A DNA stretch of 64,000 bases from Silanimonas sp021297925 (GTDB lineage Bacteria > Pseudomonadota > Gammaproteobacteria > Xanthomonadales > Xanthomonadaceae). The notes under the pieces were generated by a model. It was not told the DNA's origin. It did no database searches and saw only the letters and a program-made list of their open reading frames with translations. Each line of letters begins with the position of its first letter. Position 1 is the first letter of the stretch. The stretch covers positions 434,001 through 498,000 of the forward strand of contig JAPZTL010000004.1 in NCBI GenBank assembly GCA_027532825.1. The letters are read 5' to 3'. Positions 24,574 to 33,653 of this stretch are shown here, piece after piece. Made by a program: the position numbers and the translations under genes.

Positions 24574-27500
24574 ATGAGAACCGCGACATGGATCGGCGCC
24601 CTGCTGGTGTTCGGCCTCGCCACGACGGCGGCGGCCCGACCGACGCCCGGCGCGCCGAGCACGCCCGAACAGCGTGCGGCGGCGTGGCAGCAGCACCAGC
24701 GCATGGAAGCGGCGTCGCCGTTCCGCGGCCTTGGCTGGCGCAGCATCGGCCCCACGGAGCAGGGCGGCCGCGTGATGGATTTCGCCTCCGTGCCCGGCCA
24801 GCCGTACACCTACTACGTTGCCTACGCGACGGGCGGTGTGTGGAAGACCACCAATGACGGCGGTTCGTTCGAGCCGCTGACCGACCACCTGCCGAACACC
24901 GTCGTCGGCGCGATCGCCGTCGATCCATCTGCGCCCGAGACGCTGTGGGTCGGCAGCGGCGAGCCCAGCGCCGCGCGCTCGAACTATGGCGGCCATGGCG
25001 TGTTCGTGAGCCGCGACGGCGGCAAGACCTTTGCGCCCAAGGGACTGGCCGGCACCGATCGCATCGCGTCGATCGTCGTCGACCCCCGCGATGGGCGTCG
25101 CGTGCTGGTCGCCGCCGCGGGCAAGCTCTATTCGCCCGGTGGCCAGCGTGGCGTGTTCCTCACCGAAGACGGCGGCGAGACGTGGACCCACGTGCTCGTG
25201 CCGTCGAATGACTGGACGGGGGCCAGCGACCTCGTGATCGATCCGAGCCGCCCCGACGTGCTGTACGCGGCGCTCTGGGACCGCCAGCGCGCGCCGTGGC
25301 AGTTCACCGAAGCCGGCGACGGTTCGGGCATCCACAAATCGACCGACGGCGGCCGCACGTGGCGCCGGCTCGACGGCGGCCTGCCGCAGGGCGACACGGT
25401 GGGGCGCATCGGCCTTGCGGTGGCGCGCAGCCGGCCCGACACGGTGTACGCGACGATCGAACATTGGGCGCCCTTGCCCGAGGCGCTGCAGGACCTCGGT
25501 GATCGGCCGCTCTCGCCGCAGCGCCTGAAGGCCATGAGCCGCGAGGAATTCCTCGCCCAGGACCCCGCGGAGATCGAGGGCTTCATCCGCGGCGCCGACC
25601 TGCCGGTGGAGCTCGATGCCAAGACCCTCCTCGACGGCGTGCGCGACGGATCGATCACGCTGCCGATGCTGATCAGCCGCCTCGAGGACGGCAACGCCGC
25701 GCTGTTCGACAACCCGACCTGGGGTCACACCGTGTGGCGCACCGACGACGGCGGCAGCACGTGGCGTCGCACCCATGACACGCCGATCCGCGAGGTCACC
25801 TATTCCTACGGCTACTACTTCGCCGAAGTGGCCGTCGATCCGAGCGACGCCGAGCGCGTCTACACGATGGGCGTGCCGCTGATCGTCTCTTCGGATGGCG
25901 GCAAGACCTGGGAGGGCTACGCCAACCATCCCAGCGTGCACGTCGACCACCACGCGCTGTGGATCGACCCGAACCATCCCCAGCGCCTGCTGCTCGGCAA
26001 CGACGGTGGCTTGGACGTGAGCCACGACCGCGGCGTGACCTGGCGCAAGCTCGACGCGCAGCCCGTGGGCCAGTTCTACACGATCTATGCCGACATGGCC
26101 GAGCCGTACAACGTCTACGGCGGCCTGCAGGACAACGGCACGTGGAGGGGCAGCAGCCGCACGCGCTGGGAGCTCGGCGAGGGCTGGTCCTTCCTCAACG
26201 GCGGCGACGGCATGTGGGTGGCGGTGGACGACGAGTCCGGCGACACCTACACCGGCTACCAGTTCGGCTACTACACGCGCATCGATCGCGAGGGCCGTCG
26301 CCACGACGTGCGTCCGCGCGCACCGCTTGCCGACCCGGTGCTGCGCTACAACTGGAGCACGCCGGTCATCCTCTCGCCGCACGACGCGCGCACGGTCTAC
26401 ATGGCGGCGAACCGCCTCTACCGCTCGTTCGACCGCGGCCGCAGCTGGACCGCGATCAGCCCTGATCTCACCCGCTCCACGCGTCGCGGCAACGTGCCCT
26501 TCGCCACCATCACCACGGTGTCGGAATCGCCGCTGCACTTCGGCCGCATCGGCGTCGGCACCGACGACGGCCACGTCCACGTGACCCGCGACGGCGGCGC
26601 GCGCTGGCAGCAGGTCGACGCGCGGCTCCCGGCGGATCGCTGGGTGAGCCGCGTCGAGCTCTCGCGCCATGCCGAGGAGCGCCTCTACCTCGCCCTCAAC
26701 GGCTACCGGCAGGACGACGACCGCGTCTACCTGTACCGCAGCGACGACTTCGGAAAGAGCTGGACGTCGATCGCGGCAGGCTTGCCATCGGAGCCGGTGA
26801 ACGTGATCCGCGAGGACACGGTGAATCCGGATGTGCTCTACGTCGGCACCGACCGCGGCGTCTATGTGAGCCTCGATCGCGGGCAAGCCTGGCAGGCCCT
26901 CGATGGCGGCTTGCCGAACGTGCCGGTGCACGACCTGTTCGTGCACCCGAGGGATCGCGAACTCATTGCCGGCACGCACGGCCGCAGCGCCTGGGTGGTC
27001 GACGTGCTGCCGGTGCAGCAGCTCGACGCCACGGTGCGGGCCTCGGCGGTGCACTTGTTCCACATCGACGGCCTGCAGGCTTCGCGCGACTGGCGCCGTC
27101 GCCCCGACCCGTGGTTCGACCGTCCGGAGCACCTGCCCGAGCTGCGCGGCACCTTCTGGGCGAAGCAGGCCGGCACCGTGCAGTTCCGCCTGCTGGATGC
27201 CAAGGACCGCCCGTTGGCGCAGTTCGAGCGCGCAGCCATCGACGGGCTCAACAGCTTCGCCTGGGACCTGCAGCTCGACGCCAGCCTCGTTGCCGCCGCG
27301 GAGAAGCAGGCCCTCGAAGCCCTCGCCGCGGACCAGCGCGGGCTGCGCCAGAACCAGCCGTACGCGGAGTCGATCCGCTTGGGCCATCGCCTGTATCCGG
27401 TGCCGGGCCGCTACACGCTGGAGGTGGCCCATGCCGGCGTGACGCACCGCAGCGCGTTCGACATCGAGGCGCCGAAGGCCCCGACGCCGCGCTGGACGCC

Positions 27501-27609
27501 GCCCTTCAAGCTGCGTGGCGACGACGAGGGTGGTCGCACGCAGAACGACGAGCGTCCGCACCCCCGCGCCGGTGCGCGTGGCCGGCCGTTCGCGATGCCG
27601 GGGAAGTAA
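24574..27609 (+). CDS. Large secreted BNR/VPS10-type repeat protein
   Basis: A 1011-residue exported protein: signal peptide (about 1-21, ending AAA), then GLGWRSIGPTEQGGRVMDFA and a series of Asp-box repeats (TTNDGGSFEPL, SRDGGKTFAP, TEDGGETWTH, TDDGGSTWRR, SRDGGKTW-like) forming beta-propellers, and a C-terminal beta domain with PGRYTLEVAHAG. It is organised like the protein at 17597-20803 (GGLQDN, NGGDGMWV and GTHGRSAWVVD segments correspond), so the two are paralogues. Function is unknown. A downstream hairpin at 27627-27653 may end its transcript. Confidence 0.85.
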   Translation: MRTATWIGALLVFGLATTAAARPTPGAPSTPEQRAAAWQQHQRMEAASPFRGLGWRSIGPTEQGGRVMDFASVPGQPYTYYVAYATGGVWKTTNDGGSFEPLTDHLPNTVVGAIAVDPSAPETLWVGSGEPSAARSNYGGHGVFVSRDGGKTFAPKGLAGTDRIASIVVDPRDGRRVLVAAAGKLYSPGGQRGVFLTEDGGETWTHVLVPSNDWTGASDLVIDPSRPDVLYAALWDRQRAPWQFTEAGDGSGIHKSTDGGRTWRRLDGGLPQGDTVGRIGLAVARSRPDTVYATIEHWAPLPEALQDLGDRPLSPQRLKAMSREEFLAQDPAEIEGFIRGADLPVELDAKTLLDGVRDGSITLPMLISRLEDGNAALFDNPTWGHTVWRTDDGGSTWRRTHDTPIREVTYSYGYYFAEVAVDPSDAERVYTMGVPLIVSSDGGKTWEGYANHPSVHVDHHALWIDPNHPQRLLLGNDGGLDVSHDRGVTWRKLDAQPVGQFYTIYADMAEPYNVYGGLQDNGTWRGSSRTRWELGEGWSFLNGGDGMWVAVDDESGDTYTGYQFGYYTRIDREGRRHDVRPRAPLADPVLRYNWSTPVILSPHDARTVYMAANRLYRSFDRGRSWTAISPDLTRSTRRGNVPFATITTVSESPLHFGRIGVGTDDGHVHVTRDGGARWQQVDARLPADRWVSRVELSRHAEERLYLALNGYRQDDDRVYLYRSDDFGKSWTSIAAGLPSEPVNVIREDTVNPDVLYVGTDRGVYVSLDRGQAWQALDGGLPNVPVHDLFVHPRDRELIAGTHGRSAWVVDVLPVQQLDATVRASAVHLFHIDGLQASRDWRRRPDPWFDRPEHLPELRGTFWAKQAGTVQFRLLDAKDRPLAQFERAAIDGLNSFAWDLQLDASLVAAAEKQALEALAADQRGLRQNQPYAESIRLGHRLYPVPGRYTLEVAHAGVTHRSAFDIEAPKAPTPRWTPPFKLRGDDEGGRTQNDERPHPRAGARGRPFAMPGK

Positions 27610-27626
27610 GCGCCCGAGACCGAGCT

Positions 27627-27653
27627 GCCCGCCGCGCGATCAGCGCGGTGGGC
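27627..27653. terminator. Candidate bidirectional terminator hairpin
   Basis: An 11-bp stem (GCCCGCCGCGC with GCGCGGTGGGC, one G-T pair) encloses the loop GATCA. It lies 17 bases after the BNR gene stop and overlaps the stop codon of the convergent methyltransferase gene. No clear T-run follows. Confidence 0.5.
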
Positions 27654-28548
27654 GCCGGCCCGAGCGGGCCGGGGTCGCGCCCCGGCCCTTCGTCGCGAAG
27701 ACGCCGTCGAGCTTCCGCTCCGCGCGGAAGCCGGCTTTCTCCAGCCGCTTGATGACCTCGCCTGGCACGTCACGGCCGCTGGTCTTCGCGTTCGGCGTGC
27801 CGGTGTAGTGGAAGAGTGGCGCGCCGGGTTTCAGGACGCGCGCGAGTTGGTCGTAGAAGGCCTGCGAATAGAGCTCGCCGGCGATGCCGAAGCGCGGCGG
27901 GTCGTGCAGGGCCGCGTCGAAATGCGCGTCGGGCAGGGCGGTGATCGCCAGCGTCACGTCGCCCTCGGTCAGCGCGAAACGACCGGCGCTCGCCGGATCG
28001 TCGACGTCCGGCGACCACGGGTTCAGGCGCCGCAGCCACACCACGTCGGGGTTCTTCTCGAAGCTCTGCACGTGGGCGGCCCCGCTCGCCAGCGCGTGCG
28101 CCGCGTAGTAGCCGAGGCCGCCGCAGCAATCGAGCAGGCGCCTGCCCCGTGGCTGCACCAGCGCGACCTTGGTGGCCGCGTCGTCCCATGGGGAGACCTG
28201 CGCGGTCGGCAGCATCTTGATGCCGTCGATCTCGAACGTGGGCGGGCCCCACTCGGTCGGGATGAGCTTGATCAGCGCGCGGCCGAAGCGCTGCACCGGC
28301 TGCCAGTCGGTGCTGCCGCTGCCCGTGGGCAACGCGGCGTAGAAGCTCCGGTCCTTGAACGCGTCTTCGGGCGCGGGCCAAGGCCAGCACGCGCCGTGCC
28401 AGGTGAAGCCTTCCGCGTCGATCGCGATATCGCTCTCGGTGCGGCCGGCATCGAGCGAGCCGCGCCAGGCCGCGTCACCGCGGGCGCGAGCGGCACGCAG
28501 CGCGTCGATGGCGTCGCGCGTGAGCAGGGGCGAGAGCAGGCGGCTCAT
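27640..28548 (-). CDS. Class I SAM-dependent methyltransferase
   Basis: A 302-residue protein with a Rossmann methyltransferase core: LLDCCGGLGYYAAHAL (motif I, near residue 140), FEKNP (motif II), DAALHDPPRFG (motif IV, near 213) and a C-terminal GAPLFHYTGTP strand. The DPPR motif is typical of enzymes that methylate exocyclic amines, and the overall pattern resembles archaeal-type predicted RNA methyltransferases. A basic C-terminal tail (KGRGATPARSGRRPPR) suggests nucleic acid binding. The substrate is not known. Confidence 0.78.
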   Translation of the reverse strand: MSRLLSPLLTRDAIDALRAARARGDAAWRGSLDAGRTESDIAIDAEGFTWHGACWPWPAPEDAFKDRSFYAALPTGSGSTDWQPVQRFGRALIKLIPTEWGPPTFEIDGIKMLPTAQVSPWDDAATKVALVQPRGRRLLDCCGGLGYYAAHALASGAAHVQSFEKNPDVVWLRRLNPWSPDVDDPASAGRFALTEGDVTLAITALPDAHFDAALHDPPRFGIAGELYSQAFYDQLARVLKPGAPLFHYTGTPNAKTSGRDVPGEVIKRLEKAGFRAERKLDGVFATKGRGATPARSGRRPPR

Positions 28549-28588
28549 CCGGGGCGGGCGTCCGCTGGCGCAGGGCGAGGCCGGTGGC

Positions 28589-28843
28589 TCAGGTCAGGAA
28601 GCGCGCTTCGACCGTGCCCTTGAGTTTGATGGTCATGGGACGGCCGCGGCGGTCGAGCGCCTTGCCGGCCGGCACGAGGATCCAGCCCTCGCTGACGCAG
28701 TACTCCTCGACGTCGGTGCGCTCGTTGCCGTTGAAGCGGATGCCGATGCCGCGTTCGAGGGCGGCGGGGTCGTGGAACTTGGAACGCGGGTCGTTCGAGA
28801 GGCGGTCGGGGGCGGTGTCGGTCATGTCGTCGGTCGTCGTCAT
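28589..28843 (-). CDS. DUF3297 family protein
   Basis: An 84-residue protein with the conserved DUF3297 sequence: DRLSNDPRSKFHD, ERGIGIRFNGNERTDVEEYC, VSEGWILVPAGKALDRRG and IKLKGTVEARF. The family has no known function but is common in proteobacteria. I take the ATG at 28843 because the family starts shortly before the DRLS segment; the upstream ATG-like codon adds ten arginine-rich residues. It ends 40 bases before the methyltransferase start and may be in one transcript with it. Confidence 0.85.
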   Translation of the reverse strand: MTTTDDMTDTAPDRLSNDPRSKFHDPAALERGIGIRFNGNERTDVEEYCVSEGWILVPAGKALDRRGRPMTIKLKGTVEARFLT

Positions 28844-28882
28844 GGGGCGCGGCCCGGCGGGCCGGGCGCGCACGGTAGCAGG

Positions 28883-30928
28883 TCAGGGCGCCGACGGCGC
28901 GGGCTTCACCAGCGCCGGGGCGGCCGAGAAGGGCGTGACGCCGAAGGCCGGGTAGATCTCGGCGGGGAAGAACACCGTGCCGTCCTTGACGACCAGGCGC
29001 GTCTGGCGCAGGAGGCCAAGGTCCTTCGTCGGGTCGCCAGGCACCAGGAAGAAGTCGGCGAGCTTGCCGCGCTCGATGCTGCCGAGCGACTCGCCCTGGC
29101 CCTGGTAGCGGGCCATGTCCAGCGTGGCGCGCCGCAGCGCCTCGGCCGGGGTGAAGCCGGCCTCGACGAACAGTTCCAGTTCGCGGTGGAAGGCGAGGCC
29201 GCCGCCGAGGTCGGTGCCGGGGATCAGGAACACGCCGCGCTCGTGCATCTCGCGGACGGTGGCGAGGATCTTGCCGAAGGCGCCGGCATAGGCCTCCCGG
29301 TCGCCGGGCTTTGACATGTCGGTCCACGCGCGCTTGGCGCTGCGCTGGGCGCCGACGGGCAGGTTCGCGAACACCGCCTGCTGGCCGCGCGGGATGGCGC
29401 CGTCCTGGTTGAGCAGCAGGTTCTCGTGGATGGCGATGGTCGGCTCGACCGCCACCTTCCTGCCGACGATGGTGTCCATGGTCGTGCGCACGCGCGGCGA
29501 CTGCAGGTCGAGGGCGTCGAGGCGCGACAGCGCGGTCAGCCGCAGCAGGGTGCGCGTGTCCTCCTCGGGGCCCAGCACCCAGCCGAGCATGATCTGGTTG
29601 ATGTGGGTCAGTTCGTCGTAGCCGGCGGCCATCATCGCGTCGGCGTTGCTGAAGGCCGGGATGTGGCCGGAGACGCGCAGCCCGAGGCGGTGGGCCTCGG
29701 CCGCGGCCTTGGCCGACCAGTCCGGGCGCATGCTGTTGTAGAGCTTCACCTGGTTGAAGCCGCGGGCGGCGTACCAGCGCACGGCGTCCAGCGTCTCGGC
29801 CTCGTTCTTCACGAGGATGCCGTTGTTGGCCGAGAACGGGCTGCGGCCCTCGATGAAGCCCGCCGGCGTGATGCGCGGGCCGGCGATGCGGCCGTCCTCG
29901 ATGTTGCGGATGAGGCGGTCGAGCACCGCGTTGTCGTTGCCCATGTCGCGGACCGAGGTGATGCCCGCGGCGAGGTTCATCAGGGTGCGGTTCTGGCCGA
30001 TGTGGCCGTGCATTTCCCACAGCCCGGGCACCAGCGTGCCGCCTTCGCCGTCGACCACCCATTCGCCCGGCGTGCCGGGCGCATCCGCCGGCTGCACGCC
30101 GGCGATGCGGTCACGGAACACGACGACGCTCGACAGCGCGCCGACCGTCCCGGACTCCGGGTCGAACACGCGGACGTTGCGGATGCGCAGCGGCCCATCG
30201 GGGCGGTGGGCGAGGCGACGGGACAGGGCTTCGAAGCGTTCGGTGCCGAGCCGGGCGGCGAGTTCACGCAAGCGCGGCGCGTCGGCCTCATAGCCCTCGC
30301 GCAGGGTCACGCCGCGGGGCGAGATCACGGCGAACAGGTCCCCGTCCGCTTCCAGTAGCAGGTTGGTCGGGTCGTAGTCGAGGCCGGAGAGCGCGACGAC
30401 CTGCACGGCCTGCTTCTTCGCACCGGTACCGACCTCGATCGTCTCGCCGGGCTCCAGCCGCAGCGTGCCGCCGGGCAGGGTGGCGAGGGCGCCGTCGTCG
30501 TCGGCGCGCAGCGCCCGGGCATACAGCCCAAGGGCCCAGGGGCTCGACGACTGCGCGACGTACATCGCGCCGCCATCGCCATCGCCTTCGCCGGTGCCGG
30601 TGCTGTCGCGCCAGGAGGCGGTGCCACCGCGGCGCTCGTAGCGCTCGTCGACCTTGCTGCCGAACGTCGTCGTGCCGGTGATGGTCCAGCCGGTCGGCCG
30701 GCCGTCGGCGCCCAGGGTCAGGGCCTCGGCGATGGTCGGCCCGCGCCCGTTGTCCTTGACGTCGTACTCGATGCGCACCGTGTCGCCGTCCCGGGTGGCG
30801 ATGAGGCGGCCGATCTCGGCCTCGACGCCGAGGACGCGGTAGCGCTGGACGTCGGCGGCGGTGGCGGCACCTGCGGCCAGCGCGAGGGCGGCGGCGAGCA
30901 GGGCGCGGGCGGGCAGGGGCGTGCGCAT
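28883..30928 (-). CDS. Secreted amidohydrolase family metal enzyme
   Basis: A 681-residue exported protein. The signal peptide covers residues 1-24. The first third (about 25-270) is an extra beta domain, and the rest is an amidohydrolase barrel: HGH in LWEMHGHIGQN, a Lys in FNQVKLYNS, His residues in RVSGHIPAF and ELTHINQI, and the catalytic Asp in LIPGTDLGGG, followed by EALRRATLDMAR and GKLADFFL. This is the usual metal-dependent hydrolase layout of the imidazolonepropionase-like group. The substrate is unknown; peptides or cyclic amides are typical. Confidence 0.85.
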   Translation of the reverse strand: MRTPLPARALLAAALALAAGAATAADVQRYRVLGVEAEIGRLIATRDGDTVRIEYDVKDNGRGPTIAEALTLGADGRPTGWTITGTTTFGSKVDERYERRGGTASWRDSTGTGEGDGDGGAMYVAQSSSPWALGLYARALRADDDGALATLPGGTLRLEPGETIEVGTGAKKQAVQVVALSGLDYDPTNLLLEADGDLFAVISPRGVTLREGYEADAPRLRELAARLGTERFEALSRRLAHRPDGPLRIRNVRVFDPESGTVGALSSVVVFRDRIAGVQPADAPGTPGEWVVDGEGGTLVPGLWEMHGHIGQNRTLMNLAAGITSVRDMGNDNAVLDRLIRNIEDGRIAGPRITPAGFIEGRSPFSANNGILVKNEAETLDAVRWYAARGFNQVKLYNSMRPDWSAKAAAEAHRLGLRVSGHIPAFSNADAMMAAGYDELTHINQIMLGWVLGPEEDTRTLLRLTALSRLDALDLQSPRVRTTMDTIVGRKVAVEPTIAIHENLLLNQDGAIPRGQQAVFANLPVGAQRSAKRAWTDMSKPGDREAYAGAFGKILATVREMHERGVFLIPGTDLGGGLAFHRELELFVEAGFTPAEALRRATLDMARYQGQGESLGSIERGKLADFFLVPGDPTKDLGLLRQTRLVVKDGTVFFPAEIYPAFGVTPFSAAPALVKPAPSAP

Positions 30929-30988
30929 GCGAGGGTGTCCTCCAGTGGAGGGCGCACTGTACCCTCGCGGCCTCGCCCGGGGAGTCCC

Positions 30989-31258
30989 ATGGATCCGATC
31001 ACCCTGCTCGGCCTCGCCGCCGCCTTCCTGACCAGCATCGCCTTCGTGCCGCAGGTCGTCCGCAATTTCCGGCGCCGCCATGTCGCCGACCTGTCCTGGT
31101 CCACCTTCGGGACCTTCACTGCCGGCGTGGTGCTTTGGCTGGGCTACGGCATCGCCATCGGGAGCCTGCCGATCATCGTGGCCAACGTGTTCACGCTGGC
31201 GGTCAACGCCCTGAACCTCTGGCAGATGTGGGCCTACCGCGACCAGCCGGTCGACTGA
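30989..31258 (+). CDS. SemiSWEET-type sugar transporter
   Basis: An 89-residue protein with three membrane helices forming one triple-helix bundle. FVPQVVRNFRRRHVADLSW carries the PQ motif of the family and NVFTLAVNALNLWQMW the substrate-facing asparagines. SemiSWEETs dimerise to move mono- or disaccharides. The ATG at 30989 has GGAG seven bases upstream; the frame upstream is not family-like. It is divergent from the amidohydrolase gene, with 60 bases between the start codons. Confidence 0.88.
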   Translation: MDPITLLGLAAAFLTSIAFVPQVVRNFRRRHVADLSWSTFGTFTAGVVLWLGYGIAIGSLPIIVANVFTLAVNALNLWQMWAYRDQPVD

Positions 31259-31351
31259 ATCCGGGGCATCGACGCACCGTTGACAGAGGGCGCGACAGCC
31301 CGCGCCGCTTGGCGGTAGGCTGCGGGCCTTCCCCGAACCGAGGAACCTTCC

Positions 31352-31855
31352 ATGCGCCTCACCCGTCTCGTCCTTCCGGCCCTGCTGCTGGCCGTCCCCG
31401 CGATCGCCGCCGCCGAGGAACCCGCCGCCGGGGCCATGCAACTCACCGACAAGCAGACCTTCCTTCTGCCCATCGACGAGCCCGGCAACCGCCTGCCGAC
31501 CTACCCGGAGGCCGTGCTGGCCCAGCAGCCCATCGAAGGGCCGCGCTACGTCTGCATGCGCGTCGACCTCGACGCCGAAGGCAAGGTCACGTGGACCGGC
31601 CCGATCGTCCGCGAGCCCGAATGCCCGGCCATCACCGTGCTGACCAAGCAGTTCGCCGACGCCTCGGTGGCCGCGCTGTCCGCCTGGCGCTTCGAACCCG
31701 CGACGATCTGCACGTTCCGCACCAAGACCGCCAAGGAAGCCGCCGGCATGAGCTGCCAGGGCGGCAAGGAAGAGCCGACGCCGACCAGCCTCACCTTCCG
31801 GCTGCTGTTCGAGCAGTCGGGTGGCCAGGGCGTGGTCCGCATGCAGCGCGGCTGA
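31352..31855 (+). CDS. Periplasmic TonB C-terminal-like protein
   Basis: A 167-residue exported protein: signal peptide (about 1-21), then NRLPTYPEAVLAQQPIEGPRYVCMRVDLDAEGKV, which resembles the YPxxA...V.V..DGKV core of TonB C-terminal domains, and ASVAALSAWRFEPA matching the TonB A...W.F.P segment. It lacks a transmembrane anchor and a proline stalk, so it is unlikely to be an energy transducer. Four cysteines (CMR, CPA, CTF, CQG) could form disulphides in the periplasm. Function is unknown. Confidence 0.6.
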   Translation: MRLTRLVLPALLLAVPAIAAAEEPAAGAMQLTDKQTFLLPIDEPGNRLPTYPEAVLAQQPIEGPRYVCMRVDLDAEGKVTWTGPIVREPECPAITVLTKQFADASVAALSAWRFEPATICTFRTKTAKEAAGMSCQGGKEEPTPTSLTFRLLFEQSGGQGVVRMQRG

Positions 31856-31861
31856 GGCCGC

Positions 31862-32611
31862 GTGGCGGGCCGTCGCAGCGGCCGCCCGACGGGCGCGCCG
31901 GGCACCGCGACCGTGGTCCGCCGCTGGTGGACCACTGAGCTGCGGTTCGCCGAGGGCACCGGCCAGAGCCGGATGTCGCGCTGGTTCCCCGACCGCCTGC
32001 TGATCGACTACACCCGCACCATGCTGGCGCCGCTGGCCCGCCTGCCGGCGGAGGCCCGCATCGGCATGGTCGGTCTCGGAGGCGGCTCGCAGGCCAAGTT
32101 CCTGCATCGCCACCTGCAGTGCGCCCGCATCGAGGCCTTCGAGATCGATCCCGGCGTGCTGGCCTTGCGCGACGTCTTCCAGATCCCGCCCGATGACGAC
32201 CGGCTCTCGGTGGTGGCGGGCGATGCCGCCCTGCTGCTTCGCGAGCGCCGTGGCGCCTACGACCTGCTGCTGGTCGACGGCTACGACGCGAGAGGCATCC
32301 CCGCGGCGCTGTCCACGCAGCGGTTCTACGACGATGCCCGCGCCGCGCTGTGCCCCGGCGGCGTTCTGGCGGCGAACCTGTACGACACCGACCATGCCGC
32401 CCACGTGGAGCGGCTGCGGCGGGCCTTTGGCACGGACCGCGTGCGGGTGCTGGAGGAAGCGAGGCAGAGCAACCGCGTCGCCTTCGGCTTCGCCGCTCCG
32501 GTCAGCGCCGCCCCCGGGCCCGAGTCGAGCGCGGGCGCGGCGCTGTCGTGGTGGGCGCGACGCCAGCTCCGTCGGGAGTTCGCGCGCCTCGCGGAGGCCG
32601 ATCCGCCGTGA
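31862..32611 (+). CDS. Spermidine synthase-like protein
   Basis: A 249-residue protein with the spermidine synthase-type Rossmann fold: RIGMVGLGGGSQAKFLHRHL (nucleotide loop), IEAFEIDPGVLAL, VVAGDAALLLRE and YDLLLVDGYDA. The N-terminal beta domain of true spermidine synthases is reduced to a short strand region (RWWTTELRFAEG). The gatekeeping DTTDP-like active-site segment reads VDGYDARG, so aminopropyl transfer is not assured. It starts with a GTG 7 bases after the previous stop and its GTGA end overlaps the DUF2189 gene, indicating an operon. Confidence 0.75.
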   Translation: MAGRRSGRPTGAPGTATVVRRWWTTELRFAEGTGQSRMSRWFPDRLLIDYTRTMLAPLARLPAEARIGMVGLGGGSQAKFLHRHLQCARIEAFEIDPGVLALRDVFQIPPDDDRLSVVAGDAALLLRERRGAYDLLLVDGYDARGIPAALSTQRFYDDARAALCPGGVLAANLYDTDHAAHVERLRRAFGTDRVRVLEEARQSNRVAFGFAAPVSAAPGPESSAGAALSWWARRQLRREFARLAEADPP

Positions 32612-33363
32612 CGACCGCCCCGGCCCCTTTCGTGGTCCCTTGCCGGCCCCTTGCGTGGCGGGCCCCGTTCCGGTGGCTGGCCGCCGGTGCCCGTGATCTC
32701 CGTCGAGCACCGGTCCCCAGCCTGCTGTTCGGTCTCGTGGTCGTGGTGACCAGCCTTGGCGTGGCCGCGATGGCGTGGTGGCTTGGCCGGTTCGCCCTGC
32801 TCGCCGCGCTGCTGTCGGGCTTCGTCTTCGTCGCCCCGCTGCTCGGCGCCGCGCTCTACGACGTCAGCCGCTCGCTGGAGCGTGGCGAAGTGCCCCGCGT
32901 CCGGGCGGGCGTCGCGCGGGCACGGCGCATTGCCGGGCAGGCGGCGGTGTTCGCCCTGGTCCAGATGGTGGTCCTGATGGTCTGGTCGCGTGCCGGCATG
33001 ATGGTGAATGCCTTCGTGCCGATCGAGGACGGCCAGTGGGCGTCGCTGGTCGAGTTCCTCGCCATCGGCTCGGCGATCGGCTCGGTGTTCGCGGCCCTGA
33101 CCTTCGCCGCCAGCGCCTTCTCGCTGCCGATGGTGGCGGACCGCGACGTCGACATGGTCACCGCGCTGGTCTCGAGCGTGAACGCGGTGCTGCGCAACAA
33201 GCCGGCCTGCGCGGTCTGGGCGGCGTTGATCGCCGTGCTGACGGCGGTCGGCCTGGCCACGGCCTTCGTCGGCCTCGCGGTGGTCATGCCCTGGCTGGCC
33301 TATGCGGCCTGGCACGGCTACCGCGAGACGCTGGACGCCAGTGCGTGGCCGCCGCTCGACTGA
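32608..33363 (+). CDS. DUF2189 integral membrane protein
   Basis: A 251-residue inner-membrane protein with about six hydrophobic segments starting after RRLAxR-like CRPLAWRAPFRWLAAGARDLRRAP. The conserved FVAPLLGAALYDVSRSLERGE and FSLPMVADRDVDMVTALVSSVNAV motifs identify DUF2189, a family of unknown function. The GTG start at 32608 overlaps the TGA of the spermidine synthase-like gene. The genes before and after are on the same strand and nearly touching. Confidence 0.82.
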   Translation: MTTAPAPFVVPCRPLAWRAPFRWLAAGARDLRRAPVPSLLFGLVVVVTSLGVAAMAWWLGRFALLAALLSGFVFVAPLLGAALYDVSRSLERGEVPRVRAGVARARRIAGQAAVFALVQMVVLMVWSRAGMMVNAFVPIEDGQWASLVEFLAIGSAIGSVFAALTFAASAFSLPMVADRDVDMVTALVSSVNAVLRNKPACAVWAALIAVLTAVGLATAFVGLAVVMPWLAYAAWHGYRETLDASAWPPLD

Positions 33364-33380
33364 CCACGACGGGACGACGC

Positions 33381-33653
33381 ATGCAGGTGATCCACGACAC
33401 GACCGCCCAGCGCTTCACCGCGACGGTGGACGGGCACCTCGCGGTCCTGGCGTACCGCCGCGAACCGGGGGTCGTGGTGATCCCGAGCGTGGTGGTGCCG
33501 CCACCGGTCGAAGGGCGGGGCATCGCCGGGGCGCTGGTCCGCGCGGCGCTCGACTGGTCGAACGCCAACGGCTGGGCGGTCCGGCCGGTGTGCCCGTACG
33601 TCGCCGCGTGGCTGCGACGGCATCCGGGCTATGCGCCGGTCGACGGCGCCTGA
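33381..33653 (+). CDS. Small GNAT-type N-acetyltransferase (NATD1/YjdJ-like)
   Basis: A 90-residue protein matching the minimal GNAT fold of the NATD1/YjdJ group: FTATVDGHLAVLAYRREPG, VVVPPPVEGRGIAGALVRAALDWSNANGW (with the acetyl-CoA loop EGRGIA) and RPVCPYVAAWLRRHPGY. Substrates of this group are unknown. The ATG at 33381 is in frame with the motif and lies 17 bases after the DUF2189 stop. Its 3' end overlaps the 3' end of the convergent esterase gene by 25 bases. Confidence 0.88.
   Translation: MQVIHDTTAQRFTATVDGHLAVLAYRREPGVVVIPSVVVPPPVEGRGIAGALVRAALDWSNANGWAVRPVCPYVAAWLRRHPGYAPVDGA

Noticed and set aside
30929..32710. Upstream extension of the amidohydrolase frame to 32710
   Set aside because: The extension is antisense to four genes with recognisable products. 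The ATG at 30928 gives a normal signal peptide.
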